A stretch of 35,068 nt of DNA from Patescibacteria group bacterium (GTDB taxonomy: Bacteria > Patescibacteriota > Microgenomatia > UBA1400 > PJMF01), in contig JAHDXH010000008.1 of NCBI GenBank assembly GCA_023382875.1, positions 4,723-39,790 of the forward strand, written 5' to 3'. The notes under the pieces were generated by a model. It did not search any database. It had not been told where the DNA came from and saw only the letters and a program-made list of their open reading frames with translations. Within the stretch, counting starts at the first letter, position 1. Each line of letters starts with the position of its first letter. Of the stretch, positions 7,499-13,943 are shown one piece after another. The position numbers and the translations under genes were made by a program.

Positions 7499-7526
7499 AG
7501 ACCCTCGGGTTTGAAACCGAGGGTCT
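7499..7526 (-). terminator. Hairpin downstream of the GC-rich small gene
   Basis: A 10-bp perfect stem, AGACCCTCGG with CCGAGGGTCT, and an 8-nt loop begin 34 nt after the stop of the 103-aa gene on the minus strand. Only a weak T-run (GTTTTAG) follows 5 nt later, so termination is likely but not certain. Confidence 0.5.
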
Positions 7527-7559
7527 GTTGCAAGTTGATGGTGGTCTTTGGCTTTTGGC

Positions 7560-7871
7560 CTAGACCAGGTTGATTTTTTCGCGTTTGCTGCGAGCCAGTT
7601 TGAGGGCGAGGTCGCGTTCTTCAGCCTTAACGCCTGCCAGTTTCAGGGCTTCCACGCGCTCGTTTTCGGCGGCGGTGGCGATGGTGTCCTGTTCGGTGGC
7701 AAAGGTTTGCGCCGATTTCAGGTGGTCATCGAGGTCGGGAACAAGTTCCCGAACAGCCTCACCTTTGGCAGTAATCGTGGCTTTAAGGTTCGCGTTTTCG
7801 CGGCTCATGGTGAACATTTTGTATCCACCAACCAGCACAACAGCAGCAGCAATCAACAGTGCGAGTTCCAT
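7560..7871 (-). CDS. Small membrane protein with coiled coil, GC-rich, unknown function
   Basis: 103 aa: a transmembrane segment at residues 3-18 (ALLIAAAVVLVGGY), then a charged, probably helical or coiled-coil tail to the C-terminus. I do not recognise the family. It has a promoter (TTGACA...TAATAA, 7930-7957), a strong Shine-Dalgarno (AGGAGATATACAAG before the ATG) and a downstream hairpin, which supports the minus frame over the long plus-strand frames in the same stretch. My count for 7561-7860 is 164 G+C of 300 (55%), against visibly AT-rich flanks. The codons (GCG, CGC, GTC) are unlike the neighbours, so recent transfer, for instance from a phage or another host, is plausible. Confidence 0.6.
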   Translation of the reverse strand: MELALLIAAAVVLVGGYKMFTMSRENANLKATITAKGEAVRELVPDLDDHLKSAQTFATEQDTIATAAENERVEALKLAGVKAEERDLALKLARSKREKINLV

Positions 7872-7929
7872 CTTGTATATCTCCTATAACATGCCTTGCG
7901 GCGCTAATCAGATTTACTTGCAGGTGTAA

Positions 7930-7957
7930 TTATTACATACAAGTCCTATAATGTCAA
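7930..7957 (-). promoter_or_regulatory. Promoter of the GC-rich small gene
   Basis: Minus strand consensus TTGACA (7952-7957), 16-nt spacer and TAATAA (7930-7935); with a 17-nt spacer the -10 reads AATAAT behind an extended TG. It lies about 60 nt before the ATG at 7871 and is AT-rich like the host DNA, unlike the gene it drives. Confidence 0.55.
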
Positions 7958-7992
7958 TATACAAAACCTATGGGACTTAAAACCAACATCTG

Positions 7993-8022
7993 TTGATACA
8001 ACATGGAGCAAATACTTATGAT
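7993..8022 (+). promoter_or_regulatory. Probable promoter of the aspS T-box transcript
   Basis: TTGATA (7993-7998), 18-nt spacer, TATGAT (8017-8022). The expected start near 8029 lies just before the first leader helix. Confidence 0.5.
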
Positions 8023-8028
8023 AAAATA

Positions 8029-8215
8029 TTCTTAATAACGTCATAGACTGTTGACAACAGTCGATCTAATATAGAACGTTGCCAAGGGTGATAACTTGGT
8101 TGGGTAGGCCCATGATAGCCGGAATTAAGTAAATAGAAGGTGGCACCACCGACTTAAGCAATTAAGAAGGCCCTTTTGTGACTAGATCTTAGATGTAGTC
8201 ATGAGAGGGTTTTTT
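8029..8215 (+). promoter_or_regulatory. T-box riboswitch leader of aspS
   Basis: The leader has a short Stem I (AACGT 8037-8041 with ACGTT 8076-8080, inner hairpin 8046-8062) and an intermediate hairpin CCAAG/CTTGG. A T-box element AAGGTGGCACCACCG follows, with the tRNA-binding bulge TGGCACC at 8141-8147. The antiterminator can pair GAAGG upstream of the bulge with CCCTTTT (8171-8177). The same CCCTTTT is the 5' arm of a terminator, so the two are mutually exclusive. In UGGN the N is C, complementary to discriminator G73 of tRNA-Asp (and Asn). Asp codons GAC (8053-8055, apical loop) and GAU (8063-8065, internal loop) are both candidate specifiers. Uncharged tRNA would be expected to allow read-through into aspS. 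Confidence 0.85.
8171..8215 (+). terminator. Intrinsic terminator of the aspS T-box leader
   Basis: A 14-bp stem (8171-8184 with 8196-8209, three G-U pairs), 11-nt loop and six T (8210-8215) lie 19 nt before the aspS ATG. It acts as the attenuator competing with the T-box antiterminator. Confidence 0.85.
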
Positions 8216-8234
8216 ATTGCAAAAAAGGAGAAAT

Positions 8235-9647
8235 ATGCCAAGAACACTCGTCTTGGAGACAGTTAATCAAGTTGGAAAAGAAGTAGTTTTACAAGGTTGG
8301 GTTGATACTAAGCGCGACCATGGTAAAGTCACTTTTATTGACCTTCGTGACCGAACCGGCAAAATTCAATGTGTCGGCTACTTAATGATGAGCGAATTAT
8401 CAACAGAGTCAGTGGTTGAGATTCATGGCTTAGTCAAAGCTCGTCCAGAAAAATTAGTCAACAAAGCTTTGCCAACTGGTGGAGTGGAGATTGAAGTTAA
8501 AAGCTACGAAGTTTTAAACAAAGCTAAGGAATTGCCATTAACTTTGGAAGGTGATGGTTTGGATATTCGCGAAGACGTGCGTTTGAAATATCGCTATTTA
8601 GACTTACGCCGAGAAAGATTGCAACACGCCATCAGACTTCGTTCTAAGTTTATTCATGCTTTAAGCAATGCTTTGCATGAACAAGATTTCGTGGAAATTG
8701 AAACACCAATTTTGACCGAATCAACTAAAGAAGGTGCGCGTGACTTTGTTGTGCCATCTCGCTTAAATCCTGGTAAGTTTTATGCTTTACCTCAAAGTCC
8801 TCAACAATACAAACAACTTTTGATGACTGCTGGATTTGAAAAATACTTCCAGGTGGCTCGTTGTATTCGTGACGAAGACTTGCGTTCAGACAGAGGTTTT
8901 GAATTTACCCAGCTAGATATTGAAATGAGTTTTGTGGACCGCGAAACCGTCATGTCGACTGTTGAGGGCGTGGTTAAAAAAGCCGTTAAAGCTGTGGGTG
9001 GCAAGCTGCAAAAAGAGGAATTCCCAGTGTTCACTTACGAAGAAGCTATGGCAAAGTATGGAGCTGACAAATTCGACCTTCGTACCGAAGAAGAGAAAAA
9101 AGAAGGTGTTCTGGCTTTTGCTTGGGTAATCAAGTTTCCTTTCTTCAAAAAAGTTGACGCCGCTGATGTAGCTGAGGTTCGTGATGGTAAATCTGGTTGG
9201 ACCTTTACCCACAACCCATTCTCATCTCCAGAGCCTGAATTCATTGAAGATCACTTGGCTGGCAAAAATGTCGAGAAGATTGTGACAGCTCAATATGACT
9301 TGGTTTGCAACGGTTATGAAGCTGGTGGTGGCTCTATTAGAGCTCATCGCGCTGATTTACTTTTGGCTACCTATAAAATCATGGGTTACTCAGAGGAAGA
9401 GATTCAGGCCAGTGTTGGCCACATGCTCGAAGCTTTTGAAGTGGGAACGCCACCGCATGGTGGAATTGCACTTGGACTTGATCGCTTGGTAATGCTTTTG
9501 ACTGGTCAAGAATCGCTCAAAGAGGCAATTGCTTTCCCAATGACTTCATCTGGAAAAACATCAATCATGAATGGACCAAGCTCAATCAGTGAAGAACAAC
9601 TTAAAGAACTTCATATCAAGCTAGATGTGAAAAAGAGCAAAGACTAG
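8235..9647 (+). CDS. aspS: Aspartyl-tRNA synthetase, compact bacterial type without GAD domain
   Basis: 470 aa from the ATG at 8235, chosen because AAAAAGGAG precedes it; a TTG at 8217 in the same frame lies in the leader. An N-terminal OB anticodon-binding domain (WVDTKRDHGKVTFIDLRDR) is followed by the class II core: motif 1 around FVEIETPIL, the flipping-loop region STKEGARDFVVPSR, motif 2 FQVARCIRDEDLRSDRGFEFTQ (split here from its neighbours), and motif 3 GGIALGLDRLVML. The sequence is bacterial, but the usual GAD insertion of about 120 residues between YGADKFDLR and LAFAWVIKFPFF is missing. His29 in RDHGK resembles the non-discriminating AspRS type, which also charges tRNA-Asn (inference). 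Expression is under a T-box. Confidence 0.95.
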   Translation: MPRTLVLETVNQVGKEVVLQGWVDTKRDHGKVTFIDLRDRTGKIQCVGYLMMSELSTESVVEIHGLVKARPEKLVNKALPTGGVEIEVKSYEVLNKAKELPLTLEGDGLDIREDVRLKYRYLDLRRERLQHAIRLRSKFIHALSNALHEQDFVEIETPILTESTKEGARDFVVPSRLNPGKFYALPQSPQQYKQLLMTAGFEKYFQVARCIRDEDLRSDRGFEFTQLDIEMSFVDRETVMSTVEGVVKKAVKAVGGKLQKEEFPVFTYEEAMAKYGADKFDLRTEEEKKEGVLAFAWVIKFPFFKKVDAADVAEVRDGKSGWTFTHNPFSSPEPEFIEDHLAGKNVEKIVTAQYDLVCNGYEAGGGSIRAHRADLLLATYKIMGYSEEEIQASVGHMLEAFEVGTPPHGGIALGLDRLVMLLTGQESLKEAIAFPMTSSGKTSIMNGPSSISEEQLKELHIKLDVKKSKD

Positions 9648-9655
9648 TTTTTTTG

Positions 9656-9913
9656 CTAAACCAACTTAGCCAGCTTGGTTTTTTCTAGCCGTGAAAGTTG
9701 CTTAATCTGATACTCTCTTTTTAGAGCGTCGGATTTATTAGTGCAAGTTTCGTGATAAATAAGTTCAACTGGTCTTCGACTAGCGGTGTACTTTGCTCCT
9801 TTACCAAGGTTGTGATTTTTGATTCTTTGTTCCAAGTTATTTGTTGTGCCAGTGTAATAGGTTTGATCGTGGCATTTCACAATATAGACAAACCAGATTT
9901 GATCATTATTCAT
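9656..9913 (-). CDS. GIY-YIG nuclease domain protein (UPF0213-like)
   Basis: 85 aa from the ATG at 9913. The start was chosen because the upstream extension (to 10009) would overlap the divergent gene and has no family similarity. The GIY-YIG core is FVYIVKC...TYYTGTTNNLEQRIKNHN, with basic KYTASRRPVELIYHE and KREYQIKQLSR, typical of stand-alone single-domain members of unknown cellular role. A GATACT hexamer 7 nt before the ATG suggests a leaderless promoter. It is convergent with aspS, only 8 nt after the aspS stop. Confidence 0.85.
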   Translation of the reverse strand: MNNDQIWFVYIVKCHDQTYYTGTTNNLEQRIKNHNLGKGAKYTASRRPVELIYHETCTNKSDALKREYQIKQLSRLEKTKLAKLV

Positions 9914-9951
9914 TGCTGACAGTATCTCATATGGTTTGGTAGGATTAAGAT

Positions 9952-11202
9952 ATGGAAAATGACGCGCAAATTCAACCTTCTTTAGTAGCAGAGAAAAAAG
10001 CTTTTTCACCTTTATTTTTAATGGGTGGTGTTTTGCTTTTGGTGCTGGGTTTTGTGGGTGGCGCGGTTTTAACCAAGAGTATTAGCGGTGCTAGTTTGCA
10101 AAAAATTAGTCAAAATGACCAAGTCGGTCAGGTAAGTGAGAACAAGCAAGCTGTTGCTAGTAGTTTTGTTTCACTTAATAAGTCTACTTTTGCTTCTTAT
10201 CCGTTGGTTAAAGACGGCAAGTTATTCTTTATTCCGATCACTTCTGGAATTGGTGCCTTTTCACCAAGTATTGAGGTGAGTTGGGGTGGCGGTGCTTATG
10301 GCTTGGGTAGCTCTGATCCAATTGCTTCTCCTGATAATCAAAAAATTGCTCTGATCGAAAGTGGTACTGGTAATTTGTTATTAGTAACTGCAGACGGCAA
10401 GCAACAAGTTCGAGTTTCCAATCAAATGAATGTTAGTTATATCAGCGGTTGGTCTCCTGATTCGAATAAATTGATTGTTTATGCAACTGCGCCAACGGTC
10501 AAAAGCCTTTTTGTTCCAGAAGGTCCCGTTCCCGAAGAGAGTATTCCTTTAATTCAAAAACTTTCTCCAAGTAGTCTTGCGACTGGTTATTATTTAGTTG
10601 ATTTAAATAGCAACAATGTTGAGCACCTTTCTTATCTTGATGGCTCAAATTTTATTACCTGGGTTGATGCTAATAATATTTTATTGAATTTGGAATACAG
10701 TGGCAAAAAATATGTAGTTTTGAATTTAAAGACATACGAGGCAAATGCTGAGTTAGTAGGTAAAGCACTTGACCCATACTTTGGTGAACAAATTTCTTTT
10801 AGTTCAACTGGTGAAATGTGGGCACTAACTTTGGCTCCTACCGAACTTATGAATGGTGAGAGCAGTGAATCTAAAATAGTTTTGGCAGCCTTTCCATCTG
10901 TGACTGGCGAAGTAATTGGTGAAGGTAAGTTTGCCCAGGTACAAGGTCCGCACATTTCGCCTAATGGCAAAAAAGTTATTTTTCAGGGTTACGATGTGGT
11001 TAATGGACCTAATTTTGTTTATTACTATGATGGAAGTGAAACGACCAAGTTATTTGAGGGGTTGCCTAGAAAATGGGTAAATGACGACAAATTTATTTAT
11101 ACTGTCTCAAGCGAAGTTGGTGCAACTAATCCCAGCTTTACGCAAAGTGTCTATGTTTATGACACCACTACCAACCAATCAACTTTGTTATTTGGAGATT
11201 AA
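9952..11202 (+). CDS. Membrane-anchored beta-propeller (TolB/PD40-like) protein
   Basis: 416 aa. A short cytoplasmic tail is followed by a transmembrane helix (about 19-45, LFLMGGVLLLVLGFVGGAVL) and an extracellular portion. Recurrent SPDNQKIALIES, GWSPDSNKLIVYA, SFSSTGEMWALT and HISPNGKKVIFQGYD are WD40-like PD40 repeats, so the outer domain is probably a beta-propeller. No catalytic motif is visible; binding or scaffolding on the cell surface is inferred. A -10 TAGGAT lies 6 nt before the ATG (CTGACA 18 nt further up), giving a leaderless start and overlapping the divergent promoter of the GIY-YIG gene. Confidence 0.65.
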   Translation: MENDAQIQPSLVAEKKAFSPLFLMGGVLLLVLGFVGGAVLTKSISGASLQKISQNDQVGQVSENKQAVASSFVSLNKSTFASYPLVKDGKLFFIPITSGIGAFSPSIEVSWGGGAYGLGSSDPIASPDNQKIALIESGTGNLLLVTADGKQQVRVSNQMNVSYISGWSPDSNKLIVYATAPTVKSLFVPEGPVPEESIPLIQKLSPSSLATGYYLVDLNSNNVEHLSYLDGSNFITWVDANNILLNLEYSGKKYVVLNLKTYEANAELVGKALDPYFGEQISFSSTGEMWALTLAPTELMNGESSESKIVLAAFPSVTGEVIGEGKFAQVQGPHISPNGKKVIFQGYDVVNGPNFVYYYDGSETTKLFEGLPRKWVNDDKFIYTVSSEVGATNPSFTQSVYVYDTTTNQSTLLFGD

Positions 11203-11225
11203 AAAACTAGCCACGAAGGCTAGTT
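11201..11225 (-). terminator. Terminator of tmRNA
   Basis: An 8-bp perfect stem AACTAGCC/GGCTAGTT (11205-11212 with 11218-11225) with a 5-nt loop is followed on the minus strand by a T-run. It overlaps the stop codon of the convergent beta-propeller gene and may serve both strands. Confidence 0.8.
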
Positions 11226-11232
11226 AATTAAG

Positions 11233-11647
11233 TGGAGATGACGAGTAACGAACTCGTGTCTGTAAGGAACGTGATCATCATTTTCTACAGATATAGTTTT
11301 GGTCTTAAGTGAGTTGAAATAGGGAGGCCAAAACGAGCCTAAATCAACCTTCATTTCTAAAGTCTTATTCTTTAGCCGAAATGCGAACTAAAGAGGTCAC
11401 ATCGACTGTTTTTTCACCCAAAAGCCATCATCGATGCGAATGGACTTCTGGATGCCAGTTAAGCAGCTAAAGCTGAGTAACTTGGGGCTGAGAAAGCACT
11501 AGCAACGGTGTTAGAAACATCGAGGATTGTGTTCTTAGCTTTGCTGACAATAGAGTCTGCAGTTATTTTTTTGCTTTGTTTTACGCCTTAAAGCAAAAGG
11601 CGATCTGCCAATGATAAAGAGCTCTCACATCAATTCAATACATCCCC
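11233..11647 (-). ncRNA. ssrA: Transfer-messenger RNA (tmRNA)
   Basis: About 415 nt. The tRNA-like ends match: 5' GGGGATG (11641-11647) pairs with 3' CATCTCC (11234-11240), including the G3-U70 pair that directs alanylation, with discriminator A at 11233. The T stem is ACGAG/CTCGT. CCA is not encoded. A pseudoknot-like GCC...GGC region precedes GCAAAAAAATAACT and the resume codon GCA (11558-11560), matching the E. coli layout GCAAAAAATAGTC-GCA. The tag frame runs 11560-11459: 33 residues, starting ADSIVSKAK and ending YSALAA, then TAA. tmRNA with SmpB rescues stalled ribosomes and marks the product for proteolysis. The tag is several times longer than the roughly 10 residues of E. coli. Confidence 0.93.
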
Positions 11648-11658
11648 GTGAGACCTAT

Positions 11659-11687
11659 ATTATAAGATAATTTTGTCTAAAATTCAA
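11659..11687 (-). promoter_or_regulatory. tmRNA promoter
   Basis: Minus strand TTGAAT (11682-11687), 17-nt spacer, consensus TATAAT (11659-11664). The -10 ends 11 nt before the mature 5' G at 11647. Confidence 0.75.
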
Positions 11688-11733
11688 TTAAATCCAAGGT
11701 TCAGGCAAGAATTTGTGTATAATGAAGCTTAAT

Positions 11734-12945
11734 ATGTGGTTAAAACAAATCCTTTATCGTATTAAAAGGCTTTATCATTTTTTTAAGACCGGGCTCTTTA
11801 ATGGTCTCGTGGCTGAGTTTAAATACGGTTTTCCATCTAAAAAATTACATGTTTTGGCTATAACTGGCACCGATGGTAAGACCACGTCTTCGACCATGCT
11901 TTATCATGTGTTGAAAACCGCTGGTAAAAAAGTAGCTTTGATTTCCACTGTGGCTGCCTATATTGGAGACGAAAGAATTGATACAGGTTTCCATGTCACT
12001 ACGCCTACCCCAGCTCAACTACAAAAATTGATGAAAAGATTGGTCAAAGAAGGCTATGAGTATTTGGTGCTAGAAACCACTTCTCAAGGAGTTTACCAAT
12101 TTAGAACTTGGGGGATTTTTCCTTTTATTGCCGGTGTGACCAACATTGCTCAAGACCACTTTGATTATCATTTGAACTATCAAAACTATTTATCTGCCAA
12201 GGCTTTGATCTTGCGTGATAGTGAAAAAATCATCTTGAATAAAGATGATGCTTCCTACCAACCACTCAAGGATATTTTGAGAGTCAGTGAAAGTAGGATT
12301 TTGTCATACTCAGTTGAGCATCAAAATGATCCAGCAATTATGAGGGCGATTAAAAATAGATTTCCTGAAAAATATAATGTTAGCAACGCCTTGTTGGTGG
12401 TGAAATTTGCCAAAAATTTGGAAGTATCTGATCAGGATATTATTGCTGGTATTGAGTCATTTACAGGAATTCCTGGTCGAATGGAGGAAATCAAAAATAG
12501 CAAAGGTATCAGGGCCATTGTTGATTTTGCTCACACTCCACAGGGATTGGAAAAAGCCTTGACTGCGCTTAGGGCACAAACCAAGAGACCAGGCCGATTG
12601 ATTGCAGTTTATGGTTGCGCTGGTCTTCGAGATGCCCTCAAGCGTCCAATGATGGGCAAGATTGGCACAGATATTGCCGATTTCTGTGTTTTCACTGCTG
12701 AAGATCCGCGAACCGAAAGTGTTTGGTCAATCATTAGGCAGATGAAAGAACAACTCACTTCAAATCACGACAAGATTATTTCTATTGCTGACCGTTTTGA
12801 GGCGATTGAGTTTGCTTTAACAAAGCTTGCTAAACAAGGTGACACCGTGGTAGTTTTGGGCAAAGGCCATGAACAAAGTATGTGCTATGGCAATGTTGAA
12901 CATCCTTGGGATGACCGCGAAGCGGTTAGAAAAGTCCTATCATGA
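11734..12945 (+). CDS. murE: MurE-type Mur ligase lacking the N-terminal domain
   Basis: 403 aa from the ATG at 11734; a TATAAT (11718-11723) 10 nt upstream includes part of the alternative ATG at 11722, so the later start fits a leaderless mRNA. It adds the third residue to UDP-MurNAc-L-Ala-D-Glu. The central ATPase domain has AITGTDGKTTSST, NIAQDHFDYHLNYQNYLSAK with the family HxDYH motif, and GIPGRME. The C-terminal domain has VDFAHTPQGLEKAL, EDPRTES where MurE usually has DNPR, and GKGHEQ. The normal roughly 90-residue UMP-binding N-terminal domain is replaced by about 33 basic residues. The retained Arg would fit a diaminopimelate enzyme (weak inference). Its stop overlaps the yvcK start (ATGA). 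Confidence 0.88.
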   Translation: MWLKQILYRIKRLYHFFKTGLFNGLVAEFKYGFPSKKLHVLAITGTDGKTTSSTMLYHVLKTAGKKVALISTVAAYIGDERIDTGFHVTTPTPAQLQKLMKRLVKEGYEYLVLETTSQGVYQFRTWGIFPFIAGVTNIAQDHFDYHLNYQNYLSAKALILRDSEKIILNKDDASYQPLKDILRVSESRILSYSVEHQNDPAIMRAIKNRFPEKYNVSNALLVVKFAKNLEVSDQDIIAGIESFTGIPGRMEEIKNSKGIRAIVDFAHTPQGLEKALTALRAQTKRPGRLIAVYGCAGLRDALKRPMMGKIGTDIADFCVFTAEDPRTESVWSIIRQMKEQLTSNHDKIISIADRFEAIEFALTKLAKQGDTVVVLGKGHEQSMCYGNVEHPWDDREAVRKVLS

Positions 12946-13937
12946 CAAACAAAACTGATGTGCAAAAAAAGGTAGTAGTGATTGGTGGTGGCACTGGTAT
13001 TTTTCCAGTGACTGCTGGACTTAGACATTTGAATGTTGATATTAGTACGATTATTTGTGTGTCTGATTCTGGAGGTAGTACTGGCAGAATTCGCGATGAG
13101 TTCGGTTTTCAACCAGTTGGTGATCTGCGTCAATCTCTAGCTGCTTTGGCCGAAAGTGAGGGTGAGGAGTGGATTCGCAAATTGCTTCTGTACCGTTTTG
13201 AAAAAGGCGAAAGCTTAAAAGGTCACAATCTTGGTAATTTAATTTTAACTGCTCTGCAGGATATGACGGGTTCTACTAGCGAAGCCTTATCTAAAGCTGA
13301 GCAAATTTTCCGTCTTAAGGGTGAGGTTATTCCTTCAACTGAAGAAACTGTGGACTTAAAAATTCATTATCAAGACGGTACTTCTGCAGTTGGCGAACAC
13401 TTGCTTGACGATAATTCTACTGCTAAGCCGATTGCCGATATTAGTTTGACTCCACCTGCAAAATTAAGTGCTAATGCTGTGGTGGCAATCGAAAAAGCTG
13501 ACTACATTATTATTGGACCTGGTGATTTCTATGGTAGTTTGATGTCGGCGCTTTCCCCAGATGGACTTTCAGATGCCTTCAAAAATTCTAAAGCTCAGGT
13601 GATTTTTATCATGAATTTAATGACTAGATTAACTCAAACCAAAGATATGACCGCTCGTGATCACTTGGAAAAAATTGAAGCTAAAATTGGACGCAAAGTT
13701 GATGTGGTTATTATTAACAACGAGCCGATTGCTGAAAACATTCTGACTCGCTATGCCAAGTTTGGTGAATTACCAGTGGTTAATGACTTAGATAATGATT
13801 CTAGAGTGGTGAGAGGCAAAATTTTGAGTGACCAAATTTTTGTCAAAGGTTATGAAGATAACACTCATCGCGAATTATTGCGCCATGACTCAAGGAAACT
13901 ACAAAAGGTTTTGGCTGAGGTTATGAAATTAGGCTAA
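12942..13937 (+). CDS. yvcK: YvcK/CofD-like UDP-sugar-binding protein
   Basis: 331 aa. The Rossmann-type start VVVIGGGTGIFPVTAGLR, the VSDSGGSTGRIRDEFG loop, PVGDLRQSLAAL and the GHNLGNLILTAL motif identify the gluconeogenesis-factor family. In Bacillus the protein binds UDP-GlcNAc and is needed for normal wall synthesis on gluconeogenic media. Unlike CofD it has no cofactor F420 context. Location inside the mur operon, translationally coupled to murE by an ATGA overlap, supports a role linking UDP-sugar level to wall synthesis (inference). Confidence 0.92.
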   Translation: MTNKTDVQKKVVVIGGGTGIFPVTAGLRHLNVDISTIICVSDSGGSTGRIRDEFGFQPVGDLRQSLAALAESEGEEWIRKLLLYRFEKGESLKGHNLGNLILTALQDMTGSTSEALSKAEQIFRLKGEVIPSTEETVDLKIHYQDGTSAVGEHLLDDNSTAKPIADISLTPPAKLSANAVVAIEKADYIIIGPGDFYGSLMSALSPDGLSDAFKNSKAQVIFIMNLMTRLTQTKDMTARDHLEKIEAKIGRKVDVVIINNEPIAENILTRYAKFGELPVVNDLDNDSRVVRGKILSDQIFVKGYEDNTHRELLRHDSRKLQKVLAEVMKLG

Positions 13938-13943
13938 TAGATT

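Noticed and set aside
7548-7929. Two long plus-strand frames (113 and 119 codons) in the GC-rich stretch
   Set aside because: The minus frame has promoter, Shine-Dalgarno, a signal-anchor-like helix and a downstream hairpin; the plus frames have Ser/Arg- or Phe/Gly-rich shadows with no ribosome-binding site.
8217-8234. TTG start giving AspRS six extra residues
   Set aside because: It lies directly after the terminator T-run and inside the Shine-Dalgarno; the ATG at 8235 is well placed.
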